A program made the translations under genes and the position numbers. From assembly GCA_026874595.1 (NCBI GenBank), contig CM049308.1, forward strand, positions 34,404,027 through 34,468,026: DNA of 64,000 nucleotides, written 5' to 3'. The notes beneath the pieces were generated by a model. The model was not told where the DNA came from, searched no databases, and saw only the letters and a list, made by a program, of their open reading frames with translations. The DNA comes from Sipunculus nudus. Its lineage: Eukaryota; Annelida; Sipuncula; Golfingiida; Sipunculidae. This document shows positions 10,254-19,490 of this stretch, piece by piece; the first letter of the stretch is position 1, and each line of letters starts with the position of its first letter.

Positions 10254-11516
10254 TTAATAGGGTCTGAAATGTAATTGCATGAATACTTTTCCACCAGGAA
10301 CGAAGGTCGTATTATGCCCAGAAGGGTGTTTGAATTGAAATTTTAATTTGGAATACCAGCCAGATTTACATGGGTGGTAATTCGTATTGGTTAGTTTATG
10401 GTGGTGTGTGGATGAAATAAATTCTCGGATTTGACTATACGGTTTATTAAAAGCTAAACTTGGGTTTTCCACTATACTTTTTCCGAAATATTCGTCTTCT
10501 GGTCGATTGGCATTGACTTCGGGATTGGCGTGGATTGTGGCTAATATCCGTTGCGGGCCCTGATTGTGAGAAAATGTATCTGCTCGAGTAAAATCTGTAT
10601 GGATTTCTAATATATTTTCAATATCGTTGATTTTTAATTGACTGAAATTCAGATACTGGTAATGCATTTGGTAACATGCTTTTTTTGCATTGGAAAATGC
10701 ACTGCTTGATTTTTTTTTGGTAATTGCATAATGCATGTGAAAGTATGCGGGCATATTTAAATTTTTAAGTCTCCATTCTTCATTTTTGGCGATGACGTAC
10801 AGCATGTCCATTGGGGGAGCAGCATTTTTATCGTATTCGTACAAATCATCAGTACAACCTAATATTTGACGTAGTTTGGGGTGTAGTTCTAATCTGTATT
10901 CATTGGTATAACCGGCGACGGGTTTTACGATATTTGAGTTGTTGGAGGACGTACATTCTGTAGCAGGGAAGCTTATACCTATGAATACATTCATATTTAT
11001 TTTGTCCTTAGTATCATCAGTACCTGACATAGTCCAATTATTTAATTGTACGAGCTCGTAATCCTCTTCCATGTTTTTAAATTGTGTGTTGGTTAAATCC
11101 AATTTGGTTTTTTCATCATTTATATCTTTGATGGTTTTTTTCAGGGCAGCAAATGAATTGGTATTAATGCTGCGATCTATATTCTTTTTCTGGTTTTTGT
11201 ATTTGCGAAACATGTAATGTCTGGGGTAATAGCCGGCAGGGAAATAGGATTCTATGCTTTGGGTTTTGGTTTGGCCTTCATGGGTTTGTTTATGGATTAA
11301 ACGCATGTAACATTCCTTTTCTTGGACAGTGTACCAGGATGAGGGGTAGGCTAATTTGGTTAAACTTACTTCCCATTGACCGGCGCGGGGGTCTAAATAC
11401 AAGGGAGGGGTTAAAGCTACATCGAATGTGGCAGGTTTGATTCGGTCGATAAATTCGTCTACCGCCACGAAAAATTCCGTGCTGCGGTGGGCCGTCGGGT
11501 CCGTTGGTGTGGCCAT
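10254..11516 (-). CDS. Candidate virion protein, WEV-L-YP family, copy 1 (420 aa)
   Basis: An intact 420-aa gene. Near residues 40-65 it has PLYLDP, WEVSLTKLAYPSSW and then EKECYMRL. This pattern recurs in two more genes of the element (11556-12854 and 24666-26068), so it defines a family here. The C-terminus (GWYSKLKFQFKHP, then FVPGG and FMQLHF) matches copy 2 closely. Similar proteins are common in Polintons, and I take it to be a minor capsid or virion surface component. That assignment is inference; a jelly-roll fold should be tested by structure prediction. A TATA box at 11544-11552 lies 28 bp upstream of the ATG. Confidence 0.75.
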   Translation of the reverse strand: MATPTDPTAHRSTEFFVAVDEFIDRIKPATFDVALTPPLYLDPRAGQWEVSLTKLAYPSSWYTVQEKECYMRLIHKQTHEGQTKTQSIESYFPAGYYPRHYMFRKYKNQKKNIDRSINTNSFAALKKTIKDINDEKTKLDLTNTQFKNMEEDYELVQLNNWTMSGTDDTKDKINMNVFIGISFPATECTSSNNSNIVKPVAGYTNEYRLELHPKLRQILGCTDDLYEYDKNAAPPMDMLYVIAKNEEWRLKNLNMPAYFHMHYAITKKKSSSAFSNAKKACYQMHYQYLNFSQLKINDIENILEIHTDFTRADTFSHNQGPQRILATIHANPEVNANRPEDEYFGKSIVENPSLAFNKPYSQIREFISSTHHHKLTNTNYHPCKSGWYSKLKFQFKHPSGHNTTFVPGGKVFMQLHFRPY

Positions 11517-11543
11517 TTTTTGAAGAGTGCTCCTTGCTTCGAC

Positions 11544-11552
11544 TTTATATAG
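11544..11552 (-). promoter_or_regulatory. TATA box (CTATATAAA)
   Basis: 28 bp upstream of the ATG of the 420-aa gene; it sits in the short gap next to the preceding gene's stop. Confidence 0.7.
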
Positions 11553-11555
11553 CTT

Positions 11556-12854
11556 TTACCGTTTACGGCGCGGTTTGAAATATAATTGCATGAATAAATC
11601 TCCGCCTGGAATGAAATACGTTTTATACCCGGTAGGGTGTTTGAATTGAAATTTCATTTCGGAATACCAGCCTGTACGGCAGGGATGGTACTGGTGAAAA
11701 CTCGAACTATAATGGGCCGAACCGGATATGTGTTGCCGGACTGAACTGTGCGGGGCATTGAAACCTACAACGGGGTATTCATATACACTTTTGGTAAAAC
11801 TTTGGTCTTCAGGGCGGTTGGCATTGGCTTCGGCACGTGTATGGAACGTGGCTAAGACTCGGGCAGGACCTTCATGCTCTGTGCCCGTATGGAACGTATC
11901 GGCGGCGGTAAAATTCGTATGAATTTCCATAATGGTTTCCATTTCGTTCGGGCGTAAATCTGTTTGATTTACACACGGGTAAAAGGTTTGATACTTGTAT
12001 GTGTAATTTGTGCTTTTTGCTGACATATTGAAAGTCGCTGTTGTTTCTTCCCATTTTGTTTGAGTAGTATTGGAAGGTATAATCATTGTGTTTATGGGTT
12101 TCGCTGCGGTACCCGTATTGGACATCACAAATTTTAATTTTTTGCATTTATTTTTGTCTTGTTTTCTTAAACGGGGGCGGGTGAAGCCGATCATGAACTG
12201 TAATTTAGGATGCATTTCTAACACGTATTCATGTTTGTTTTCTTCATTTCTAGGGATTTGTATTCCCATGGTCATATTTTGTGCTTTATCATTAGTATTA
12301 CTGGTGCTACCTTTGTAGGATTTAGGGGCGAGCCGGACGAGTTCCGGGTTGATTAATTTTTCAGTACTACTACTTCCGGTGGGTGTTTGCTCTTGTTCTG
12401 AACCTTCTAAATGTAAAGTTTTATATTGAGCATTTAAATCTATAAAACATTTATTTAATGCTTTCCATAAGCCAAATTGAGAAGCTATATTAAATTTTTG
12501 GGTTTTGGAATCCGTATCGGCATACATGAATATGCGGGGGTAGTAACCGGCAGGCATATAGCTTTCAATACTATAGGATGTATTATAGGTTTTATCTTTT
12601 TCTATATCATAATGGGTTAATCGGACCTAGCATTCTTTTTCGTGGATATTGTACCAAGCACTCGGGAAACTTAATCGGGTTAAAGCTACTTCCCAAGCCC
12701 CGACTTTGGGGTCTAAGTAAAGCTGCGGATCGAGTTTAAATTTAAGTTCTTTATCACCATTTTCTGTAGTAGTAGCAGTTTTTAAATTTAAATAAAACGG
12801 ACGGGTTTCAATTAATGTACTATCCGATACCACTTCCATCATAACTGTGTGCAT
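11556..12854 (-). pseudogene. Candidate virion protein, WEV-L-YP family, copy 2, interrupted by TAG
   Basis: A tandem paralogue of the 420-aa gene. The N-terminal part (12854 down to 12630) has QLYLDP, WEVALTRLSFPSAW and HEKEC. An in-frame TAG at 12627-12629 then replaces the tyrosine found at the same place in copy 1. The same frame stays open for the rest of the gene to 11556, where it ends KHPTGYKTYFIPGG, FMQLYF and a basic tail. Total length would be about 432 codons, matching its paralogue. A single nonsense change or readthrough are the options; the TAG GTC context is not a known leaky motif. A TATA box lies at 12873-12880. Confidence 0.78.
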
Positions 12855-12872
12855 ACTTACATCCCTTCTTCA

Positions 12873-12880
12873 TTTATATA
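12873..12880 (-). promoter_or_regulatory. TATA box (TATATAAA)
   Basis: About 19 bp upstream of the ATG of the interrupted WEV-family copy 2. Confidence 0.6.
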
Positions 12881-12917
12881 GTATTATTCTCAACACCAAA
12901 ATTCTTTTAAACACAAA

Positions 12918-12923
12918 TTTTAT
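12918..12923 (-). terminator. Polyadenylation signal for the PC4-like gene
   Basis: AATAAA on the minus strand, about 50 bp past the stop of the gene at 12975-13529. Confidence 0.5.
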
Positions 12924-12974
12924 TATTTTTTCTTTTGAACATATATACAATATATACAATATACAAATAATTTA

Positions 12975-13529
12975 TCAATAATTGTCTTGACTGTCGTCGT
13001 TCAACCATTCGACGAAAGCGCCAGCTTCTTTCGGTGGTTGGCAGAATAAACCACAGATGTCTTTGATGTTTTCTACTAATTGGTTCCAGATATCAATGTA
13101 TATGGCGGCACCGATACGGCTGGGGTAGCGGGTACGGTCTTTCTTGTCGTAATACCATTCTCGGATATTGATGACATTGGGCCATTCACTGGAACAGGTC
13201 AGCACGGTCATTTTGGCTTTCGGGTCGTTGAAAGAACCTTCAGATAAGGTAAACCGGTACTCTTGGTTAGAGGCATGGACGGCAGAGGAAATATTTTCAT
13301 TAATTTTCTTTATGTTACGTTGAAGTTTTTGGATTTCTGCATTGTTCAATACCACACTTTTATTCTGGTTCACTATACCTTCACTCCATGAAGCGATCCG
13401 GATATTATTACCCATAGGTGTAGCAAACCACCAGCTGTAGGGGACACCCCCTAAAAAGACTTTACGGGTAGCATTACATTCATCAATTTCACTGTATGCA
13501 GGACGGACACGTTTCTCTTTGGTAGCCAT
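12975..13529 (-). CDS. PC4/p15-like single-stranded DNA-binding protein, 184 aa
   Basis: Residues ~105-165 resemble the C-terminal domain of transcription coactivator PC4. A TVLTCS strand leads to NVINIREWYYDKK, then a turn with RYPSRIGAAI and an amphipathic helix YIDIWNQLVENIKDI. In PC4 this fold forms a dimer that binds single-stranded or melted DNA. The preceding ~100 residues are unique and partly coiled coil (NNAEIQKLQRNIKKINENI). It is transcribed divergently from the RING-like gene across a shared regulatory module. A role in transcription or DNA replication of the element is inference from the family. Confidence 0.65.
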   Translation of the reverse strand: MATKEKRVRPAYSEIDECNATRKVFLGGVPYSWWFATPMGNNIRIASWSEGIVNQNKSVVLNNAEIQKLQRNIKKINENISSAVHASNQEYRFTLSEGSFNDPKAKMTVLTCSSEWPNVINIREWYYDKKDRTRYPSRIGAAIYIDIWNQLVENIKDICGLFCQPPKEAGAFVEWLNDDSQDNY

Positions 13530-13562
13530 GGTGACGACTGGTACCGATTTGGGACGGGTTCA

Positions 13563-13660
13563 TTCTAATATAGGGGGTGGACCGGAAGTGCTGTACGCAA
13601 ACCGGACCGGGTTCTTGGAACCCGGCCAGATCCAAGTCCCTTACCGGAAATAGTGAACAG
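13563..13660. promoter_or_regulatory. Divergent promoter with shared ETS-site module, copy 3
   Basis: From left to right: a TATA-like CCCTATATTAG for the minus gene; ACCGGAAGTG; CTGTACGCAAACCGG; TTGGAACCCGGCCAG; then TTACCGGAAATAGTGAACAG. The same order, reversed, is at 36047-36125 between another divergent pair. Confidence 0.78.
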
Positions 13661-13685
13661 ATTTTAATAATGGACTCGTCTAGGG

Positions 13686-13694
13686 CTTTATAAA
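13686..13694 (+). promoter_or_regulatory. TATA box (TTTATAAAT)
   Basis: About 40 bp upstream of the ATG of the plus-strand RING-like gene. Confidence 0.65.
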
Positions 13695-13731
13695 TGCGAG
13701 TTTTAATATAGGAAAATTAAAAAAATCCAAC

Positions 13732-15861
13732 ATGTGGCGAAACAATCATAAAGCAGAAATATGGAGTGGGATGTTAAGTAATATATGGACTGATACACCA
13801 TACAGAGGATTGTGGAAAGAACATATGGAGAAACCTTTCCATATGAAATCAACTAAATACTTTAACAGGCAAAGTATTCCTCCTGCTCGTAAATTTTACC
13901 GCCGGATGAAATTACGTGAAGGTAGTGCAGAAGAAAATGAAAAGTACGTGTACACTACCAAGAACATTTGTTTGATTTGCCGGTCTAGAAGAGCTAATGT
14001 ATTGACCGGGTGTCATACGGCCGCGTGTAATGCGTGTGTGGTGAACAGATTGGTGCATATTGACGAAGATAATTACCGGACTGTATGTCCTGATTGCGGG
14101 GAATTGACTCCCGTATTGGGATTGGTCATCAGCGACTATATGCGCTACAGAGTTTGTGATACGCGTAGATATCTGACGAAAGAAGTCGCTGATTTATTGG
14201 ATCCTGAAGATATGACAGAAGAGACTTTGAAAAAACGGCAAGAATGTGTGGATACATTTTACAGAGATATGTGGAAACATGTGGTTTATAAACACAATAA
14301 ACCGAAAGGTGATATTTTTGAAGAACGGTTCGGGCATAATACCGTTACCTACGCCAGTGACTGGATACGGTATTTTTTCTGTGAAAGTGAAGGAGAAGCA
14401 GCACAGTGCGAGAACGTGGCGGATATCATGTGTCAAGTACGTTTGATGAGCCAGGAAGAAAATTTAGCGGTACGTTTCCCCGTTTATGGGATATGGTGCA
14501 TTTGTACGACATGCTATAACAATATGGCGAAAGTCGTCAGCTTATTACTGGGACATTCACCGAACGTCACACCGTTCCAGTTTCAGAAAATGATGCGGAG
14601 GACACCGTTTAGTTTAACGGATGCTACACATTGCTTGAAATTAAATTTGTCAGATAAAGATGAAATGTCACCGGAAGTGGAGAAGGTTATGCGAAATACA
14701 CAGTTTGTACCCCGCGAACAATTGGATGTTATGATGAAAGCTATATTTTCAGGAGACGTATACTTGAAAAGGATGGCTCGCGCTAAAGAAAGCCCACCCA
14801 ATTTCTGGCAGACGTGGCATACCAACTACATGACGTATGGTAACCCTTCACACGTGGATTTCATGTTTGTGAATTTCGAACGGAATAGAAGAGTGTTAAT
14901 CGTCTCGCAAGTGATTCCGGATGTGCCAGAGACTTTGCCCGTACCTCGGTACGCATACAACACGTGGTTAGGCCACATGTGTTTTGTCACGGCTGAAATG
15001 GTAGAATACGCTCCTGAAATGAAAGAAGAAGAATACATGTCGTGTTTGTACGGGAGTATCTGTACCAAGTACCTCCACAAGAAAGTCAAGGTCACGGGCA
15101 TGAAAGAAAAAGTACGCCCCGTGGATATTTCCGTACCGGAATTATGGCGGTTGATGAACGAGTATTACAAAGAGACACAAGAAATACATTCCGTGGCATT
15201 CAACCAATTGCTGCTGCGTAGCGGGAAACTCGTGATGTTCGGAGACGTCGCCCCGCCGGAATTGACTAAAGTGAATTTAGGACCCGAACCTAAATGGAGA
15301 CAAGAACCCCCGTCGTTACAAAGTTTCGCCATGGCGAAATTACCGGTAGATTTCAAAGATATGAAATCAATGATGACATGGTACATGGGACCTGAAGCGA
15401 CACAAACTATTCTCTTGCAAATGTACGTGGAAAAAGAAGCCGCTTGGTTATGGTGCAAACTACAGTGCGGGGAAAGAGTATGGGCAGCGAGAAGTTCCGG
15501 ACCGTATTCGTTCGTGTACCCCCGACCCGGTTTCAAACACACAGAAGAAGATATGAATTATCACGTGATGGTGAGATCCACCGATGGGACCTACAATAAA
15601 TTTGAACAATTCAAAAAGAAAACGGGAGAATTAATTAACGTGTCACAATGCGGGGTTTTTTGGAAAAATGTGGCGAATCCTGATTGCGAAAAACCCGAGA
15701 AAATGTTGATTAAAATAGAAGCTGTAGACCAAAGTGACGTGCAGTTAGAATACAGAGAAAGTGATGATTTCGATTTTTTGGATGAAACTACGTCGGAAGA
15801 AGATTTTGATGAGGACTCTGATTTTGAGAACGAGAATGCTAATGCGTACTATGCCGTTTGA
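13732..15861 (+). CDS. RING-like zinc-finger protein, 709 aa
   Basis: An intact plus-strand gene in a mainly minus-strand element. A zinc-binding cluster lies at residues ~80-122: C80-x2-C83, C94-H95, C99-x2-C102, C119-x2-C122. It resembles a RING finger, although C94 and H95 are adjacent instead of being separated by one residue. The rest has no recognised domain and is rich in W, Y and M. The last ~50 residues are strongly acidic (DFDFLDETTSEEDFDEDSDF). A ubiquitin-ligase or regulatory role is inference from the finger. The divergent early-type promoter suggests a non-structural role. AATAAA signals follow at 15935. Confidence 0.8.
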   Translation: MWRNNHKAEIWSGMLSNIWTDTPYRGLWKEHMEKPFHMKSTKYFNRQSIPPARKFYRRMKLREGSAEENEKYVYTTKNICLICRSRRANVLTGCHTAACNACVVNRLVHIDEDNYRTVCPDCGELTPVLGLVISDYMRYRVCDTRRYLTKEVADLLDPEDMTEETLKKRQECVDTFYRDMWKHVVYKHNKPKGDIFEERFGHNTVTYASDWIRYFFCESEGEAAQCENVADIMCQVRLMSQEENLAVRFPVYGIWCICTTCYNNMAKVVSLLLGHSPNVTPFQFQKMMRRTPFSLTDATHCLKLNLSDKDEMSPEVEKVMRNTQFVPREQLDVMMKAIFSGDVYLKRMARAKESPPNFWQTWHTNYMTYGNPSHVDFMFVNFERNRRVLIVSQVIPDVPETLPVPRYAYNTWLGHMCFVTAEMVEYAPEMKEEEYMSCLYGSICTKYLHKKVKVTGMKEKVRPVDISVPELWRLMNEYYKETQEIHSVAFNQLLLRSGKLVMFGDVAPPELTKVNLGPEPKWRQEPPSLQSFAMAKLPVDFKDMKSMMTWYMGPEATQTILLQMYVEKEAAWLWCKLQCGERVWAARSSGPYSFVYPRPGFKHTEEDMNYHVMVRSTDGTYNKFEQFKKKTGELINVSQCGVFWKNVANPDCEKPEKMLIKIEAVDQSDVQLEYRESDDFDFLDETTSEEDFDEDSDFENENANAYYAV

Positions 15862-15934
15862 AGAATAACTCTAAAAAGGCAAAAAATAATCATATTGAAG
15901 AAAGTAAGAGTCAAATAGTAATATTGATAGTGCA

Positions 15935-15944
15935 AATAAATAAA
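15935..15944 (+). terminator. Polyadenylation signals (two overlapping AATAAA)
   Basis: About 75 bp past the stop of the RING-like gene, in the convergent gap before the capsid gene cluster. Confidence 0.7.
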
Positions 15945-15988
15945 ATTCTACTTGTATTAAAAACTCTGTATATAGACCAGATCTTTAC

Positions 15989-17678
15989 TTATACAAAAGT
16001 TTTCAGGACTTGACGTTTTTTATTTTCATCGTTAGGGTCAACGTTTATGGTGATTTCACCGTTCATTTCGTAATAAGCTAACATCATTTTTTGCTTGTCG
16101 TCTAATGTTTTATTAAAACCTAATTCCATACGGATGACACCGACTGTAGGGTCTTGGACATATTTTTCATCAGAGGCTAGTAGGGGTGAAAAATCAGCGG
16201 TGTAAAATGTATAGCCTTTTCTGTATGCTTGATAATCAATACCTATGCCTAATGAACCTCTGACGATGCCTAATGTATTAAGTGAATCTATGAATATGTT
16301 TTTCCAATTTGTATTCCAATCGGGTTCAAAAGGATAAGCTGGAACGGGATAATTGTTCATGTATACTTGGACTTTATTGGTATCTAAATTAAGAAATTCA
16401 AAAGGGTTTTCTTTATCTTGTCCTTTGAAAGCCGAACTTTTTACAAAACAAAAGATCATTCTTCGAGGCATTTGCCCGTTTAATAAATTCATCATGTTGG
16501 CTTCTTTTGCTTGTGTGGGTATATCATATGTTCGTAAAAATGCATGTTTTACAGGATAACGTACAGGTAAGCCTTGACTTAAATTTTGTTCGACTGCATT
16601 TTTAAATCCTTCTGTGGGAGTAACTCGTCTTACTTCCATGTACATATCAGTTATTTTTAATATACCTGATTGTTCAATTTTACCACCTGATTTTCTATCT
16701 TGCATAACATAAAATTCATAATTATGATTCATATCGAAAATAAATTTGATGTCTACATTATTTGGTATGAATTTATTTTGTCGTGTGATATCTGTATGCA
16801 AAGGGGTTTTGAATGTGATTTCTTGTGAGATTTCTGAATTTTCACAAAACGGGTCATTTTCGGGAAAAAATTGTAAAAATCTATTTAGTATTCCGTAATT
16901 TTTATTTAATGATGCTGTTAAAATTGAATTATTAGCTTTATCATTTTTTTTTTCCTATTCCTATTAGACCTTGATCGGTAGGAACTATGTATACTTTAGA
17001 TAAAACGGAATCGGATGTTTCTTTACTAAAGAAAACTTTTACATAAGGTCGCCAGTCACTACATGCATAGTTTTTGTTACAAGTGGTATTTTTCTTATCC
17101 GAGGTACGAGACCATGCGTATAACTCTTTAGTTGCATTATCATTATCATTATTTGATTTTCCTTTAATGGTTTCTTCAAAATGCGTATTTTTAGTTTTGA
17201 ATTTTTCTTCATTCGGCATAGCATTGAATTTGCCCGGGGTATCGTTATACCAACCTGTCATTTGTGATAAAATATTACGTTTAAATTCCGCATTATAGGA
17301 AAATAAATTTTCCATGTAAGCACGGTACGCATACATATTATCCAACGTATTGACTTCTACCCCGTTTATTTCTAAACGGACTTGTTTCCATAAACTGTGT
17401 GCGATATTGTTAACGGGAGAAACGAAATCTTTGACCCATTTTTGACACGGGTAACCTTGGGGAGTAAATATACCTAATTTTAAAACTAGTGTCGTATTAC
17501 CCAAATCGATATATTCCGTATCGTTACCTTCAATTACAAATTCTACCGGCCCACCCGTTTTATACGAAGCCGTAACGGGTTTCTTTTTTACCCATCGCCC
17601 TTTAGAAATCGAATCTTGTTTTGTACCCCCGGCAAAAAAAGCCGTGTTCTGGACTATGTCGCCCGCCGCGTCCACCAT
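15989..17678 (-). pseudogene. Hexon-type major capsid protein, copy 2, split by a frameshift in an A10 run
   Basis: A paralogue of the intact capsid gene at 17727-19346. Shared landmarks include the N-terminus (MVDA, DIVQ, GRWVKK), KTGGPVEF, EYIDL, SPVNNI, TGWYNDTPGKFN and RPYVKV, and at the C-terminus FSPLLASDEKYVQDPTVG. The N-terminal frame (17678 to 16941) runs into a stop just after a run of ten A (plus-strand T at 16944-16953), and the C-terminal frame is open from there to 15989. The one-base difference in the homopolymer may be real, polymerase slippage, or a sequencing error. It has its own TATA at 17711-17720. Confidence 0.85.
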
Positions 17679-17710
17679 CGTGGACTGTGAATTAATATTT
17701 GAATTCCTTG

Positions 17711-17720
17711 CCTTTTATAG
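17711..17720 (-). promoter_or_regulatory. TATA box (CCTATAAAAG)
   Basis: 33 bp upstream of the ATG of capsid copy 2, just past the stop of the gene upstream. Confidence 0.65.
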
Positions 17721-17726
17721 GTTTTT

Positions 17727-19346
17727 CTAAGTGTATGATTTCAATACTTCGCGGGAATTGCCCATGGTCACTTCCCCGTCCATTTCATAATATACTATAA
17801 CTATATGTTGTGTGGTAATCACCTTATCAAAGCCTAAATCCATTCTCAAGACACCCACTGTCGGATCTTGGACGTATTTTTCATCGGAGGTTAATGTAGG
17901 GGAGAAATCTGTAGCGAATAGCGTGTATCCGTTCTTAAATTCTTGGTACGTGATATCTACACCTAGACCGCCTCTCACGACTCCTACACCGTTCAGGAAA
18001 TCAATGTATTCCCGTTTCCAGTCTTTATCCCATTTCGGTTCATAAGGGTAAGTGGGGACGGGATGTCCGTTCATATGGACTTGAATTTTATTAACGTTTA
18101 GATTTTTAAATTCAAACGGGTTTTTCGTTTCGTCACCGGCAAAAGCTCTACTTTCTACAAATCCAAAAACCATTCTTCTAGGCATTTGTCCTTGTAACAT
18201 ATTGGGTAAAGATGCTTGTGTCCCGTTCACCGGTAGATCGTACGTGCGCAAAAACGAATGTTTTAACGGCCAACGGATAGGCATATTCCTAGCGAGATTT
18301 TGATTCACCGCATCGGCAAATCGTTTTGACGGTGTAACTTTTCTTACTTCTAAATACATACTCATAACTTTCAATTGGTTATTTTTCCCGCCCACTTGCA
18401 TAATAGGAAATTCCGATGATCCGGTAAAATCGAATTCGATCCCGACATCAATACCATTAACTATCAGTTTATTTTGACCCGTGAAATCGCAATGAATAGG
18501 GGCTTTAAACGTAATGTATTTTGATGTTTCAATATTTGTTCCGGCACTATCACTAGGTAATGCGTTATTCGGGAAAAATTGTAAAAATCTATTCATCATT
18601 CCGTGATTCTTATTCATACATGCTAGTATTATTGATTTTTTCACTTTTTTCTGTTTGGATAATCCGATCATGCCATTAATGGTCGGGATCAAATAAGTTC
18701 TATAGACTTCTCCCCCGGCCTGCGTGGTGGTGGCCGTGTCCTTGTCGAATGTGTATTTGGCGTAAGGTCTTTTGCTACCTGTGGTTCCCCCGTCCTCTGT
18801 GCCCCAGTCGTGCATGCTTGGCGTGCCGCTGGCCGTGGTGGTCGAGTACTCCGGGTTGCTGCTGCCGCTGTTCATGGCGTTGGGCAATTCATTAAATTTA
18901 CCGGCCGTATCCTTATACCACCCTGTCATTGCCGATAAACACGTTTCTTTGTATTCTTGACTGTACCCTAATAAATTATCTAAATAAGCCCGGTACGGGT
19001 ACATGTTATCTTGCGTATTCAATTCCGTCCCGTTAAGTTTAATATTAATTTGCCGCCATATACTGTGTATGATATTATTAATTGGAGAAATAAATTCATA
19101 TGTGACTTTTTGACACGGGTAACCGTCTGCGGTAAAAATCCCCATTTTAATTACCATCATCGTATTAGTTAAATCGATATATTCGTGACTGTTCCCGCTG
19201 ATAAAAAAATTAACCGGTCCTCCCGTTTTGTATGAAGGAGTTAAAGGATCGGTTTTCACCCATCGTCCTTGACTGATAGAATCTTGTTTCATACCTCCAG
19301 CAAACAGAGCTGTTTGCTGGACGATATCTGTCGAGGCGTCTACCAT
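17727..19346 (-). CDS. Major capsid (hexon-type, double jelly-roll) protein, copy 1, 539 aa
   Basis: Forms the virion shell in Polintons. The family is often listed in invertebrate genomes as F54H12.2-like. Visible landmarks are KTGGPVNFFI, EYIDLTNTMMVIKMG, ISPINNIIHSIWRQI, QDNMYPYRAYLDNLLGYS, MTGWYKDTAGKFN, NRFLQFFPNN and, near the C-terminus, ATDFSPTLTSDEKYVQDPT. Residues ~158-211 form a Ser/Thr/Gly-rich loop encoded by GC-rich DNA that is copied exactly at 7315-7479. The gene is intact and full length. It is a tandem duplicate of the gene at 15989-17678; the loop is the part that differs most. A TATA box lies 35 bp upstream of the ATG. Confidence 0.93.
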   Translation of the reverse strand: MVDASTDIVQQTALFAGGMKQDSISQGRWVKTDPLTPSYKTGGPVNFFISGNSHEYIDLTNTMMVIKMGIFTADGYPCQKVTYEFISPINNIIHSIWRQINIKLNGTELNTQDNMYPYRAYLDNLLGYSQEYKETCLSAMTGWYKDTAGKFNELPNAMNSGSSNPEYSTTTASGTPSMHDWGTEDGGTTGSKRPYAKYTFDKDTATTTQAGGEVYRTYLIPTINGMIGLSKQKKVKKSIILACMNKNHGMMNRFLQFFPNNALPSDSAGTNIETSKYITFKAPIHCDFTGQNKLIVNGIDVGIEFDFTGSSEFPIMQVGGKNNQLKVMSMYLEVRKVTPSKRFADAVNQNLARNMPIRWPLKHSFLRTYDLPVNGTQASLPNMLQGQMPRRMVFGFVESRAFAGDETKNPFEFKNLNVNKIQVHMNGHPVPTYPYEPKWDKDWKREYIDFLNGVGVVRGGLGVDITYQEFKNGYTLFATDFSPTLTSDEKYVQDPTVGVLRMDLGFDKVITTQHIVIVYYEMDGEVTMGNSREVLKSYT

Positions 19347-19380
19347 GGCGATGTGTGGTAAAAGACGTATGCCGTTCCCC

Positions 19381-19389
19381 TTTTATATA
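19381..19389 (-). promoter_or_regulatory. TATA box (TATATAAAA) of capsid copy 1
   Basis: 35 bp upstream of the ATG; it overlaps the end of the small frame at 19383-19487. Confidence 0.7.
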
Positions 19390-19487
19390 GTTTGAAGGTC
19401 ATCCATGATCGCCGTAAAGTATCGAATAGCTACCAGTAAAAGATCGTTTAATACCGTATCGTCAGCACTTTCTAAAATCAAACGCAT
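19383..19487 (-). CDS. Possible 34-aa microprotein or readthrough tail
   Basis: Starts at an ATG one codon after the TGA of the 148-aa gene and in the same frame (TGA TAC ATG). It is hydrophobic in the middle (LLLVAIRYFTAIM). It may be a separate microprotein, a readthrough extension, or the real end of the upstream gene after a nonsense change. Confidence 0.3.
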   Translation of the reverse strand: MRLILESADDTVLNDLLLVAIRYFTAIMDDLQTI

Positions 19488-19490
19488 GTA

